The notes under the pieces: model-generated
What the model was told of the DNA's origin: nothing
What the model saw: only the letters and a program-made list of their open reading frames with translations
Databases searched by the model: none
Made by a program: the position numbers and the translations under genes
Origin: Azorinus chamasolen
Taxonomy: Eukaryota; Mollusca; Bivalvia; Cardiida; Solecurtidae
Reading direction: 5' to 3'
DNA length: 64,000 bases
NCBI GenBank assembly: GCA_963576725.1
Contig: OY755239.1
Location: forward strand, 55,060,140-55,124,139
Shown: positions 1-11,360 of the stretch, piece after piece
How positions within the stretch are numbered: the stretch's first letter is position 1
Layout: every line of letters starts with the position of its first letter

Positions 1-2047
1 ATATGCCGTTTTAGTAAAACTGTAAGCATTCATTTTTGTAATGTCTGATTCAGCAATTCTGCAAGTTATGATTTTAACCCTAACCTTGATCGTCTGGAAA
101 ATAAAATAATTCTGATCCTCATTAATTCCTAATACAAATGTAAATCACAATCTTCAACAAGTATAGACGTTGACGCAACATACTATGGTATATACAAATG
201 TACATCAATTGATGCATTTTCAAGTTAGGTAAAACAAACGTGATAACTGTCTTTCGGCACCGAGTAAATGTTGACACATTATCTATAGTATGTACAATAA
301 ACCCTGCCTTAAGCGACTGCAACAGAATGATATATAAGCTAATATTTCAGACAGGCATCATTTTAATTAAGAAAGAAAGAAATACAGACATAAATTGTCT
401 ATATGAACTTTATTATTTTCTTGCTTTATTAAGCTGCCCCTGTCTAACTTTTCCACTGCCTCGTGTTAGTGGTTGCTTTGGAGGGGTTATACTATGCACA
501 ATTTCGAACCTGTAGGAATTTATTATTTGCCTACTGTTAATGACATGCTGTCATATGCAATTAGCATGGTTCCACTTGAGATGCCCAGCAACTCAGCTTG
601 TACTCCTTCTTAAAAAGATTGGTTTGTCACCTGAACCGCATTTTGTGTAAGTCGGAGCAATTTAGATCGCTTTAGAAGCAACAGAGACAATTTTCACAGC
701 TGGTGAAGGGTTAAAACATCAAAGAAAATTATGACAGCAGAGCGATGTCCGTTAATCCATGTTGTATATTTTTGTGCGATGCAGGCTGGAAAAGTGAGTT
801 TGAGATTCAAAACAGAAACTGAGGCAAGAAGTTTTTATATAAGATTTCTCTTGGGATGTCACATAATATAGATGCAAGAATGCCATTGGTTAAATTTACA
901 CAGTATAAAAATCTCATACTTTGCTGTGCAGACCTAGATCAGTGGGTCCCTGTAGCTGTGAGTGACCCTCTGAGCAGGGCATGCATTTCTTACCATACAT
1001 ATAGATCTACATGTATTAGAGGATAATAAAATCTGAGATTTATACAACTGTATTTAGATCTAGTACTAAATTATTTTCTACTGTCTTGATTTATTAATAT
1101 CATGACTGGTCATATCCCAATCAAGATGTAACGAGTGGATTACAATTCAATAGGACAACAAACACAAACTATAAAACATTTAATTTTCTATTCATGGTTA
1201 ACAAAACAAACAGTTCTATTTAATCGTCAGACCTACTAGTGCTTATAAGACTTCAGCTTGAAAGCATTTTAAGTCTGGCTGGCTTAATTTAGATTCAAGT
1301 CAAGATAAAGCACATAAGCGGGTGGAGTACCATTTTACTTGCATAAATAAGTCTAAGATAATGTCACTCATTATATCTTTAATAACAACAGTTCCAAGCA
1401 TTGTAGAGGTCTTCTTTGTCTTCAATTTGTTCACAAGAGAGTGTATTCTTTTTCTTCTGTCCTGAAAAACATCAACACCAACATACGTTTTAATGTTATT
1501 CTATGTAAGCTAAAGATGTTTTCAAAAATAGGAGCCGTTACAAATGGATACTGCATGATTCTCGTATATTAAGCGTGGACTATTACATACTGTACAAGTC
1601 AAACGTTGTGCACTGTCGGATAAGAGCTGTAATGAAGATACCGGGTAAACATGAGCACGTTTAACGATACAAGATAGCAACTACAAACAACTCGAATATA
1701 ATTACCAATACATCTATGCTTTGTAAATAAAGTGGAAAATGTAAAAAGTTGATCATCAATACGCATAAAAATCTTTACCCAACGAAAGCCCCTACAACAC
1801 TTTTGCAAACAAAGTAGATCCTGGCTTTTCTCTGTTTGCTTAACTCTTCTCCTAATAGAAACATCTTTTGATGCCTCTGCTAAACATTTGGCTGTAGGAA
1901 AAGGGTTGTTAGTATATCTTCAATTTATTTTACCGAGAAAAAGGACATTCAATAATCATGGAAATGAATTGATAAGATACAGTCAACTCTTTATATATGG
2001 AAACCGTTTAATATGAACTTCTGCTTATACACATGTAGAAGTAAAAT
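1..2047. other. no recognisable gene
   Basis: AT-rich sequence. The only open frames are short (under 95 codons) and resemble no family I know. A stretch like TAACCCTAACC near 74 is isolated and not telomeric. No repeat structure is obvious before the minisatellite at 2048. Confidence 0.5.
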
Positions 2048-2370
2048 TAGTGATTGCTTTTAAAATTTAATTGTTATTAGTTATTGCTCAAAAGTTAATT
2101 GTTAATAGTTATTGCTTAAACGTTAATTGTTATTAATTATTGCTTAAAGCTTAATTATTATTAGTTATTGCTTAAAAGTTAATCGTTATTAGTTATTGCT
2201 TAAAAGTTTATTGTTATTAGTTATTGCTTAAAACTTAATTGTTATTAGTTATTGCTTAAAAGTTAATTGTTAAAAGTTACTGCTTAAAACCTTATTGTTA
2301 TTAGTTATTGCTTAAAAGTTAATTGCTAATAGTTATTGCTTAAATGTTACTAGTTATTGCTGAAATATTA
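2048..2370. repeat. 28-bp AT-rich minisatellite
   Basis: About eleven imperfect head-to-tail copies of a 28-bp unit beginning AGTTATTGCTTAAAAGTTAA. The last units are shortened and diverge. No coding potential. Confidence 0.9.
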
Positions 2371-2499
2371 TTAAACACCCCGAACATCCGTGCTTCATTC
2401 TTTAACAATTTAGTTTACTATGCATAGCTGGATCGTATTTCAACATTGTGAAATGATTCTAACAATTTGTCACATAATGGTCTAGGTGAAACATTTGTA

Positions 2500-3830
2500 A
2501 CTTTACCAACTGTCTGATAATCGCCACGATAATATCATACTTGCAGACACCGAACATCTTATCTGAATCTAAGCTGTCTGATGCCCTATCAATTAGTCTC
2601 TTTCAAAGTCACGATTTGGGATTAAATTTACAATGACAAAGGTTACTTAAATCTGTGGCAAACGTCATTGATAGTCTGTATTTAGAAATGAATCACAGAC
2701 AGTGCATTCCCATGTCAAACAATGGGTCTAGAACACACCCTATCGCAACATACACCTCTCGAAACAGTCCACGACGGAGGGGCCAATTTTCAACTTTAAA
2801 AAATGACCCTAATAATCTGTCACTTGTCCTAGGCAAAACTTGTCTATGTTTACCAATTTACGGCTAATCGTCCCAATACTAACCTACATAGAAGTCGGCA
2901 TATGATCCAGATCTAAGCTGTATGACACCTGGTCTATATTTTCTTAAAAAAATCACGCGTTTTAATATTCAATTTAAAACATTCAAGGTTATTTAAAGCT
3001 ATGTTAAACATCATTGATCGCCTTTGTTTAGAAATATAGCACATCAAGTGTATGCGTAGTTCCATTGCTACGTGAGGTCTAGACATCCCAATCCCCCGGC
3101 CCCACTTCACAACACATACCTCCACATATAGTCAATGATGGACAGGCTAATTTTTAAAGTTGAAAAATTACCCTAGCAGTATGTCATTCGTTCTAGGCAA
3201 AATAGTTGTCCCTTTGCCTGTTAAGTGACACGTTAATAACATACATGCAAACACCTATGATCAAATGGAGACGCCGAGTTATTCGGTATCTGTTGTAGAT
3301 ACAATGTAGATTCAAGTTCCTTATATCATGCAATTTGGGATTAAAGTTTTCATACTTAGGTGAAACTATCTTACACATCATAGATCGCTCGTGTTCTTTT
3401 AAATGAAACACAGCAAGTGCGTGCACAGATCCAGCATTGGGTCTAGACAGGGTAGACCCCCACTCAAGCACCTGGCCCTAACACATGGTTAAATTTAGCG
3501 ATAACGGGTAAATTTTAAACGTTACCACAATGTTGATCAAAACAGCAGTTAAAAACTTGCCATCTGTGAATTTGGGTCAGTTGTCTTTTAATCGAGGTAA
3601 GTTAACTAGGTTCAACGTTATAGATAGTCTCTGTCTTGAAAGGAAACACATCAAATGCATGCATGGATCCAGCTCTGTCTTGAAAGGAAACACATCAAAT
3701 GCATGCATTGATCCAGCATGGGGACTAGATACCCGCCCAAACATTGGGTCTAGAGCAGGTTGCCCCGCTAGAGCAGGTTGCCCAAACCCCACCCGCAGTC
3801 GATTACTCTAGAGAAAAAAAATAGTCCATT
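2500..3830. repeat. diverged tandem repeat, unit about 330 bp
   Basis: Four weakly similar units follow each other. Each has a phrase like 'CATTGATAGTCT...TTTAGAAA', a 'CA(C/G)ATCAAGTGCATGC' phrase, a 'GGGTCTAGA' phrase and a 'GTCACTTGTCCTAGGCAAAA' phrase in the same order. Divergence is high, so unit borders are approximate. The small frames inside are not convincing genes. Confidence 0.5.
3629..3716. repeat. 44-bp tandem duplication
   Basis: Two near-identical 44-bp copies (3629-3672 and 3673-3716) starting CTCTGTCTTGAAAGGAAACA, inside the last unit of the surrounding diverged repeat. A recent local duplication. Confidence 0.85.
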
Positions 3831-4180
3831 TACACGATCATCCAATTATATGTAAAGCTCTCAAATAGATTTTGATACTATTTTAAGTTATGCAATAGGA
3901 CAGTGTCTCTTTGAACAGTACAGGCAGTATACGAGCTGCTCATAAAGACAAAATAAAAGAACAATGGTCGTTAAATTTTAGTTTTACTGATAATGTTGTT
4001 TCATGCATGATGTGCAAATAATAATAATAATATGTTAGTAACTTATTTGGGTCTACATTCTTTGAAAAGCTTGAGAATACACATTGTTACCGCATGTGTC
4101 ATGATTTAGTATTGGTGTTCTTTTTGTGCACTTATTTATAGTGTACACGCTGAAAAGGTATCTAACATTTACTTGTGAAG

Positions 4181-4182
<2 letters not shown>

Positions 4183-4228
<46 letters not shown>

Positions 4229-4345
4229 CGGAACGAACCGCATAATTGTCTATCCTGACGATGAAGGATATACAATAGATATGATACAATATGATTGTCT
4301 ATCCGGTCAAGAAAGATATGCAAAAAATATACAATAGATATGAAA
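4183..4345 (-). mobile_element. CR1/L2-like LINE 3' end
   Basis: A (TTA)n/(TAA)n tract at 4183-4228 is followed by GAACGAACCGCATAATTGTC and repeated 'ATTGTCTATCC' phrases. The same phrases, on the other strand, form the tandem 3' UTR motif of the LINE at 59.2-59.6 kb. This is therefore the 3' tail of a related LINE in minus orientation, truncated before its coding part. Confidence 0.6.
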
Positions 4346-4563
4346 TCACTAACTGCAAGGAACTGCATAAACTGTATTAACAAACTTGATACAGACAAGC
4401 TGACTGAAAGCCATGCTCATCAATATAATAAATTAGAAGATTTATAAAAAAACAACAACATATATAGCACATAGGCATATCCAATTCACTTATTACACTT
4501 AGTCATGTAAAAGATTTTGATATTTAGTTTTTCACCCAAAGTAATAGTCCTATAATGATACTT

Positions 4564-4813
4564 TTAACCCTTATCTTGCTGAATTTTAAAATACATTTCT
4601 CCTTCTTTACCCATGCCCTGTTGTATAATTACATATATCTTCACTGTATACAGGTATTTCGCTGTGCAATGATTGCTGCGGAGTGCACTGGTTGCACAAT
4701 CAACTTGTAAATAGTGCAGACCCTGATGATACAGCTCCTGCAGGAGCTGTCTCATCTGGGTTTTCACTATTTACAGGTACGTATATTGACGTGAATAGCA
4801 AGCGAAGGGTTAA
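4564..4813. mobile_element. TTAA-flanked foldback MITE, family F
   Basis: Bounded by TTAA on both sides, with ends CCCTTATCTTGCT and AGCAAGCGAAGGG in inverted orientation. The centre is a long palindrome around GCTCCTGCAGGAGC (near 4736), with arms reading GTAAATAGTG...CACTATTTAC. Another copy lies at 55191-55440 and a partial one at 54578-54720. The ends and target fit a non-autonomous piggyBac-like element (inference). Confidence 0.75.
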
Positions 4814-5438
4814 TCTAGATATTTGTAATGGATATTTCATAAAATAACAGAATACTTACCATATCATCTTCCCAAGAACCCTCCATGCTGCCGGTTCCCC
4901 GCTATTTTCAATATGAATGTCACAATAAATAAGTAATAAGAAATAACAAAAAAACAACAGAAACTATCAACAAATAATTATTAAGTCAAAATGAGACCTC
5001 AGGGCTTCCGTACGTAACCGACTGGCTCTTAGGAGTTCATCAAACTTTGGTAGTTGCAGTTTTTCCAGAAGGGAGTCTGACTTGCTATGCTGGGTCTGAT
5101 CTGGTTTGTACATTCAGAGTGTTCTCATCCACTTTCACCTCATTGTAAGGAAGTCCCTCAAGTGGGCATGCCTGTCCCAGACACCTCTTACACTTGTAGT
5201 TGGGGTCTGGCGCCAGCTTTCCACACAAGCCACTACACTTTTTGTGCATCCATAGGGCACATAGGCTGCATTATATAGCATTGCACCTTACACCATTCCT
5301 TCACACAGCACATGGGTACAGATCGGAATCTTTCAATGGTTGCAATTCTGAGTCACTTGCCATCACTTTAGTCTTTGACTGATTCACTCTCAATCCTTTA
5401 GCTTCCAAACCACTTTTCCACATTTGCAGTTTCTCCAG

Positions 5439-5750
5439 TTATTGTTCCATGGTCTCTTCTATGATGCCCACATTATCTGCATACACTAACTCCAATGGGC
5501 ATCCTGTACGGAACTGTCTTGAAAGGGTGTTAATGACAATGATGAACAGCAGGGGACTAATGACTGAACCCTGATGGACACTGAAGTCATCACTGTAGGT
5601 GTCATCCACCCATACTCTGCTCCTGGCATTAGTATACATGCATTGTCCCAGTCGAATGGACCATTCTTCTGCTCCAGGTGTCTGCATTGCCCACCATAGC
5701 ACATCCCCTGGGACTCTGTCGAAGGCCCTCTCCAGGTCAACAAATGTCAT
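5439..5750 (-). pseudogene. LINE reverse transcriptase core fragment
   Basis: A frame of about 100 residues starts FVDLERAFDRVP (RT motif A with its catalytic Asp), continues with SVHQGSVISPLLF (motif B) and reaches LVYADN (motif C). In motif C the second Asp of the usual YADD is Asn, which would disable polymerisation. The reading frame then stops. Clearly a retrotransposon RT and clearly dead. Confidence 0.8.
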
Positions 5751-5844
5751 GTATACAGTCTTCTATCTGCATCAAAATACTTCTCCTGCATCTGACGTAA
5801 TATAATATAGCATCAGTTGTGCCCCTTCTAGGTATGAAGCCAAA

Positions 5845-6033
5845 TTATTGCATCTCACTGATGTCAACTTGCTGTCTGGTCATACTGTCTGCCACTCGCT
5901 CAATAACCTTCATTGCTTGTTCCAAAAGCTTCAGACCTCTGTAGTTGTATCTAATCTGAGAGTCACCTTTGCCCTTATAGCATCTTCCCAGGACCTGCTG
6001 CCTTGCCATTTTCTTTAAAGCCTTTTCTATCAT
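5845..6033 (-). pseudogene. LINE reverse transcriptase fragment, N-terminal motifs
   Basis: This frame contains CYKGKGD followed by NYRGLKLLEQAMKVIERV and RQQVDISEMQ. These match the early RT motifs of RTE-like LINEs, where the next residues would normally lead into a Gly-rich stretch. It is out of frame with the RT piece at 5439-5750. Part of the same dead element. Confidence 0.7.
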
Positions 6034-6555
6034 GTTTGGGCTGATTTCTACTGGTGGACCTTACATTGGATGTTCTTATGTTAGGTGATTTGGGTTCCAG
6101 GGAAATTCAGTGTAATGTTTCGTAGTATTGCTGACAGGTCCTATGTTTGGCTTTATTTTCTAAACAAAAGTGCCCATCATCATCTTTAAAAAAAAAAGCA
6201 TTTCACCTATAACACCCTGATTCTCCCTCATCACCATTTTTGCAACCTTGAAGGTATCACTACCTTTATGGTCCATGGGACTGAACATGGCTGTAGCGGC
6301 AGCTTGCTTGGCTGAGAACACAACTTTTTAGCAACACTTCTCGCCTGTATGTACTCCTCTCAGCTGCGTCCCTTCTTCCAGGCCTTGTAGCATCTCCTCT
6401 TTTTCTGTATTGCAGTGTTGACATCTTCATCCCACCACCAATTTTCTTTCCTCCATAGGCACTACTAAAAAGCACTATAGCACTACTAAAAAGACCCTTT
6501 TTTGAGCTGTCGCCAACAGTCCTCTACATCAGCTGCCTGATAATCCATTGTGATT

Positions 6556-6777
6556 TCAACAAAGGCATCTTGAGATTTCTTCTGCATTTCCTAGTCCAGT
6601 CTTCAGGTTCCAGGTTCTGACTTTGGGCCGAACATTGCGGCGTGAATCAGGGCGTATCATCACCCGGAAATCACATACTAGGAGCCTGTGTTGGGTTGCA
6701 CATTCCTCTCCTGGGATGACCTTGATATTCTTTACTCGTTTAAGATCACGCCTTTTCATGATGTCATAGTTTCTCAC
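6556..6777 (-). pseudogene. LINE endonuclease C-terminal fragment
   Basis: The 73-codon frame includes the phrases IKVIPGEECATQHRLLVCDF and VRPKVRTWNLK. This is the end of the exonuclease/endonuclease/phosphatase-type endonuclease domain of an RTE-like LINE, where a conserved His precedes LLV-DF. It lies just upstream, in element order, of the RT pieces. No intact start or upstream catalytic half is present. Confidence 0.6.
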
Positions 6778-6950
6778 ATGAATATTGCTCAGGGAAAGGG
6801 TTCAGATGTTTTTAACCCTTCCCTAATGAACTTTTATGGTGGATTGCTGACATAAACGCTATTTAACAACAGTCGGCGTCTTATCAGGATCCGAACTAAT
6901 TGACCATTTATGTTTCAGAGAAGAAATTGCGCGCAAGTCCATTCAAAAAC

Positions 6951-7127
6951 TTAACCCATTCCCTTCTAGGCTATTTTCCACCAAACCTCTTCCACCAAAA
7001 AAAGAGCATTAACTAAAGAAAATGAGAATTTTAGAATTGTGTAGTTTTAAACCACTGTGATAAATAGGAGCACAATGTGACTTTAATTGAGGCGCAAAAA
7101 ATGCGTCACAAGGAGAGAATGCGTTAA
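6951..7127. mobile_element. TTAA-flanked MITE, family B, internally deleted
   Basis: Runs from TTAACCCATTCCCTTCTAGG to GGAGAGAATGCGTTAA. It has the family-B inner phrases (AAACCACTGTGATAAATA...) but only half of the palindromic core. Confidence 0.6.
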
Positions 7128-7912
7128 AGCAGGCGGTTAAGAGTGCATATATATGCAGGGATGATTCAAGCGAATATATGTAATTGTACAATATGAACCT
7201 AAAGCCCCTTTATCCGAATAATGTATCAAACAAAACACACAGGAAGCAGATAAATTGAAACAAGCAAATCATTACCAAGGACTCTGTGAAACAAGAGCAC
7301 CATGATGACTATATCGTTCAACTGTTAATTGTAGCACTTGATAGAGATTAACTTATCACAATCATCTCCAGAAAATGAAGATAAGAGGGCCATGTTAGTT
7401 TTATTTTTTTCCAGTGAAAATAATACAATTTGTTCAAAAGGCATGGTAGTCAAAATTAATTCTCAATATGGTCATCAAGGACTACCAACTACCATTACGA
7501 TTCAAATTGGACCATCAATTTTGGGGGAAAAGAATTTTAAAAGTTTCTGTATAGTTATATAATGACATCTAGCCCCCGTCCCTGGTGGCCATTTTCTTTT
7601 TGAGATATAAATATGATTCTAACAATTTTGATAAAGGGTCACCAGGTGACTATTCCTACTAAATACCTTTCAAATTGGACCATTGGTTTTGGAGAAAAAG
7701 ATATTTAAAGGCTTTCTATATAGTTATATAAGGAAATCTAGCCACGCACCTGGTGGCCATGTTTTTTGCATTACAACATCATTTAAGAAAGTTTGATAAA
7801 GAGACACAGGCACACTATTCCTATCAAATATCATTCAATTCTGACCACTGGTTTTGGAGAAGAAAATGTTTTAAATTTTTATGCCCCCAAAGGCGGGCAT
7901 ATAGTAATCGCA

Positions 7913-8034
7913 TTGTCCGTCCTTCCGTCTGTCCGTCTGTCCGTCTGTCCGTCCGTCCGTCTGTCCGTCCGTCCGTCTGTCCGTCTGTCCGTCTGTCCGT
8001 CTGTCCGTCCGTCCGTCTGTCCTTCCGTCCGGAA
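7913..8034. repeat. (CCGT/CTGT)n microsatellite
   Basis: An interrupted tetranucleotide tract of GTCC/GTCT units. It is the microsatellite segment of the surrounding tandem-unit element, placed between the tandem core and the terminal hairpin. Confidence 0.95.
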
Positions 8035-9360
8035 TTCGTGTCCGGTCTGTAACTTCTTCATCTATCAATGGATTTCAATATAACTTACCACAAATGTTCA
8101 CCAGACAGAGACGATGTGTCGCGTTCAACTCCCAGGTCAATGGGTCAAAGGTCAAGGTCACAGGGTACAATTACTTTGTCACAAATTTCGTGTCCGGTCT
8201 GTAACTTCTTCATCTGTCAATGGATTTCAATATAACTTGGCACAAATGTTCACCACACAAAGACGATGTGTCGCGTTCAACTCCCAGGTCCATGGGTCAA
8301 AGGTCAAGGTCACAGGGTACAATTACTTTGTTACAAATTTCGTGTCCGGCCTGTAACTTCTTCATCTATCAATGGATTTCAATATAACTTGCCACAAATG
8401 TTCACCAGACAGAGACGATGTGTCGCGTTCAACTTCCAGGTCCATGGGTCAAAGGTCAAGGTCACAGGGTACAATTACTTTGTCACAAAGTTTGTGTCCG
8501 GTCTGTAACTTCTTCATCTATCAATGGATTTCAATACAACTTGCCACAAATCTTCACCACACAAAGACGATGTGTCGGGGTCAACTCCCAGGTCCATGGG
8601 TCAAAGGTCAAGGTCACAGGGTACATTTACTTTGTCACAAATTTCGTGTCCTGTCTGTAACTTCTTCATCTATCAATGGATTTCAATATAACTTGGCACA
8701 AATGTTCACCACACAAAGACGATGTGTCGCGTTCAACTCCCTGGTCCATGGGTCAAAGGTCAAGGTCACAGGGTACAATTACTTTGTCACAAATTTCGTG
8801 TCCGGTCTGTAACTTCTTCATCTATCAATGGATTTCAATATAACTTGCCACAAATGTTCACCACACAAAGACAATGTGTCGCGTTCAACTCCCAGGTCAA
8901 TGGGTCAAAGGTCAAGGTCACAGGGTACAATTACTTTGTAACAAATTTTGTGTTTTGCCTGTAACTTCTTTATCTATCAATGGATTTCAATATAATTTTG
9001 CACAAATGTTAAACACACTAAGACGATGTGTCGCTTTCAACTCCCAGGTCCATAGGTCAAAGGTCAAGGTCACAGGGTACAATTACTTTGTCACAAATTT
9101 CGTGTCCGGTCTGTAACTTCTTTATGTATCAATGGATTTCAATATAATTTGGCACAAATGTTCACCACACAAAAGATGATGTGTCGCTTTCAACTCGCTG
9201 GTCCATATGTCAAAGGTCAAGATCACAGGGTACAATTACTTGTTTATCTGTGAATGGATTTCAAAGGAACCTGGCACAAATGTTCACCACACAAAGACGA
9301 TGTGTCAACTCCCTGGTCCATGGGTCAAAGGTCAAGGTCACAGGGTATAATTTTGGGGGC
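8035..9360. repeat. 152-bp tandem satellite with nuclear-receptor-like half-sites
   Basis: About 8.5 units with an exact 152-bp period: GGGTCAAAGGTCAAGGTCAC recurs at 8142, 8294, 8446, 8598, 8750 and 8902, with an AGGTCA variant at 9054. The last two units are shortened or degenerate. Each good unit holds a DR1 (GGGTCA-A-AGGTCA) overlapping TCAAGGTCA, an ERR/SF-1 type monomer site. The overlapping 80-codon frames are satellite translations, not genes. Confidence 0.95.
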
Positions 9361-9558
9361 ATTTGTCACGTGACTGTGACATCTCTTGTTTTAATTGGGT
9401 TGCCATTGCAACCAGAGTTTGGTTATATTCTGCCTTGTGGTTTCAGAGGAGATTATCGATTGTTGATGAATGCCGGGCGATCACAAAAGCTCACCTGAGC
9501 ATACTCAGGTGAGCTGAAAAATGATAGCTAATATTTTGTTCCGGGTATGTTGTTATAT

Positions 9559-9800
9559 TTAACCCTTTCAATCATATAAACGCCTTTTCATACCTTTACA
9601 AACTGAGTAAACCAAAATCAGATAGCTCCCGTGACTGTCTAAGAAGCCATCTGAATACGGTCTGTTGTTTGTTTATGACATGATACAGATCTGATTCTAC
9701 AGTTATTTTTAATGCAAAACAATACCCTTAAAAATATCACATTATAAAAATTCAGCAAATAAATATTCATGATGTCATTATCAATATTTTTAATTTAACA
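9559..9800. mobile_element. TTAA MITE, family A
   Basis: Begins TTAACCCTTTCAATC and carries the family-A blocks in order: ACAAACTGAGTAAACC, the palindromic GATCAGA...-type core (decayed), CAGATCTGATTCTACAG, and TATTCATGATGTCATT. The right end is eroded. Confidence 0.65.
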
Positions 9801-9839
9801 TCGAACAGGTAAAGGTTAGGAGAAGCTATAATAATTTGT

Positions 9840-10041
9840 ATACACTAAAACCCTTCTAAACTGGATTTCTAGTAGAGAAGAATTTAGATACATTTTGCCA
9901 GGTGGTTAGTTAATGCAGGGTGAAAATCATGAAGAAAGCTCCTCTAGGAGTATGACTTTCATTCTGTATTAAGCAGTCAAATGTCTCCAAGAACGATATT
10001 TATACAGACTTTAACGTCTGGTTTAGGGTTCTTTACTGAAG
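9840..10041. mobile_element. TACAG-ended MITE with palindromic core C
   Basis: Ends TACACTAAAACCCTTCTAAA and, inverted, GGTTTAGGGTTCTTTACTGA. Inside (9898-9975) is the core-C palindrome: CAGGTGG..., TTAATGCAGGGTGAAA, CTCCTCTAGGAG centre and the mirrored arm. Confidence 0.7.
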
Positions 10042-10169
10042 TATCAATGGCAACGCATTTAGCATTAACAATTTATGCCATATGCCTACTGGATACAAAA
10101 AGATGAAACAATAATTCATGAGATTGATGCTTTATTTCTATTATTGATCAGCAAATACATAATATAATG

Positions 10170-10412
10170 TTATCCCTTTCACTGTAATCTATGTTTATTC
10201 CAAATTTCAATACTAACTGAATATTCATGGACAAAATAGTTATAATAAAGTATAGAACGTGGAACATTGAAGCCATTTTAGAAAATAAAGAAGCATATCT
10301 TTCAAATTCCATCAGCAAACAGAGCAGATCCTGATCCTATAGGAGCCATCTGATCTGGGTCTTCTCTGTTTGCAAATGCCTGAAAATGCGTTTATATGAA
10401 AGAAAGGGATAA
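10170..10412. mobile_element. TTAA MITE, family A2
   Basis: Starts TTATCCCTTTCACTGTAATC and ends TTTATATGAAAGAAAGGGATAA. The centre has AAACAGAGCAGATCCTGATC and the CCTATAGGAG core. Terminal TTAAs are mutated to TTAT/ATAA. Confidence 0.75.
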
Positions 10413-10886
10413 ACCTTTAGTCCATAAATACAACTTTTTACGCCTTTGCAAACAGAGTAGACAGATCAGACAGCTCTTGGGGGAGCCATCTGATCAGGGT
10501 CTCCTCTGTTTGCTTATGGAATAGTTCAGATCTGATTATACAATTTCTGCCATAGCATGGCCAAACTCTTTTGTGTTCATTAGCCATTTAGATCAAATCA
10601 TTCAAGGCCATTTTCTGGAATTAGTTTTGCACATAAACACAATAATCTGGAAATTATTTTTGGTCCCATTTTAATTTGTTGGCAATTTCTTTTTAAAGAT
10701 TTTAATTAAAATTTGGTCTCGATTATGATTTATATTTCCTCCAAATTAGGAGAAATGTTACCTTTGTTTGCATTGGAAATGTGTCCTTCTGATGGACCCG
10801 TGTAGACGCCAGAAAAAGGCATGCAATCTAATCAATATTCTTGATATCATTATTTCATACATGAATATTCATGGAGTAAAGAGTTG
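10411..10886. mobile_element. TTAA MITE, family A, abutting its neighbour
   Basis: Begins AAACCTTTAGTCCATAAATA directly at the end of the previous MITE. The core is GCAAACAGAGTAGACAGATCAG with its mirror, and it ends near CATGAATATTCATGGAGTAA. About 200 bp of extra sequence lies in the right half. Confidence 0.6.
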
Positions 10887-10957
10887 AGGGCAATATAAAT
10901 GCAAAATACAGTTAAACATATCTACATCAATCACCCAAAATAAGTCTAATTCCGGGA

Positions 10958-11172
10958 TTGACCTATTCCCTTGTATTGATGCCTTTTGATGCCTTTGCAA
11001 AAGTAACTTTATGAAACCATTGTGATAAATAGAACATTTGCTCCTATTTATCACAATGGTTTCAAAACTACACAATCCTAAAAACGTTCCCTTTCTCTAG
11101 TAAATGCTCCTTTTTTGGTAGATTTATTCAAAGAGGTTGGGTCTAAATATAGCCTATGAGGGAATGGGTTAA
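10958..11172. mobile_element. TTAA MITE, family B
   Basis: From TGACCTATTCCCTTGTAT to CCTATGAGGGAATGGGTTAA. The core palindrome AAACCATTGTGATAAATAGA...CTATTTATCACAATGGTTT is intact. Confidence 0.8.
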
Positions 11173-11174
11173 GA

Positions 11175-11269
11175 CAGGTGGTAGCTTAATACAGGACAAA
11201 GGTTTGGCAGTAAACTCCTCTAGGAGCTTTCTGCATTACTTTCATCCTGCATTAAACAACCACCTGCTG
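11175..11269. repeat. core-C palindrome
   Basis: Imperfect inverted repeat, CAGGTGGTAGCTTAATACAG... mirrored as ...CTGCATTAAACAACCACCTG, centre CTCCTCTAGGAG. It directly follows the family-B MITE. Confidence 0.8.
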
Positions 11270-11360
11270 TTATAGACCCACACACTTATTCATTACATAT
11301 GGTTGCTATAGGCAGATTCTACTATACATAATTGTAGACAAAATTACTAGACATCCTAAA

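Larger units (their letters stand above)
5000..6790 (-). mobile_element. decayed RTE-like LINE
   Basis: Minus-strand pieces appear in the order expected for a non-LTR retrotransposon: the end of an endonuclease domain (6556-6777), reverse-transcriptase blocks (5845-6033, then 5439-5750), and a C-terminal Cys-rich segment (about 5050-5300) with a CKRCLGQ-type phrase. Frameshifts and stops separate them and the 5' end is missing. Similarity to RTE/BovB-type proteins is recalled, not computed. Confidence 0.75.
7881..9392 (-). mobile_element. Pearl/HINE-like element with 152-bp tandem core
   Basis: Read on the minus strand, it starts AACAAGAGATGT, has a short inverted repeat (ATGCCCCCAAA near 9363), then about 8.5 tandem units of 152 bp, then an ACGG-type microsatellite, and ends GCCTTTGGGGGCAT at 7881. 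The plan matches bivalve 'Pearl' elements and Helentron-derived HINEs. There is no coding capacity, so mobilisation would need proteins from elsewhere. Confidence 0.75.
7290..9520. mobile_element. AACAAGAG-type tandem-unit element interrupted by another
   Basis: The left part (7290-7880) starts ACAAGAGCACCATGATGAC and carries diverged units with a 'GACCAT(C/T)(A/G)(G/A)TTTTGG' phrase. The right part (about 9395-9520) ends in a hairpin, GCTCACCTGAG...CTCAGGTGAGC, then AAAA. A second element of the same general type (7881-9392) sits between the two halves. The family assignment as non-autonomous Helentron (HINE) is inference. Confidence 0.5.

Noticed and set aside
74..88. Telomere-like TAACCCTAACC
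   Set aside because: Isolated, fewer than two units, in mid-sequence.
8114..9116. Series of similar 80-codon open frames, 152 bp apart
   Set aside because: They are translations of the satellite unit; the period is not a multiple of three, so frames restart in each unit. No domain and no codon signal.
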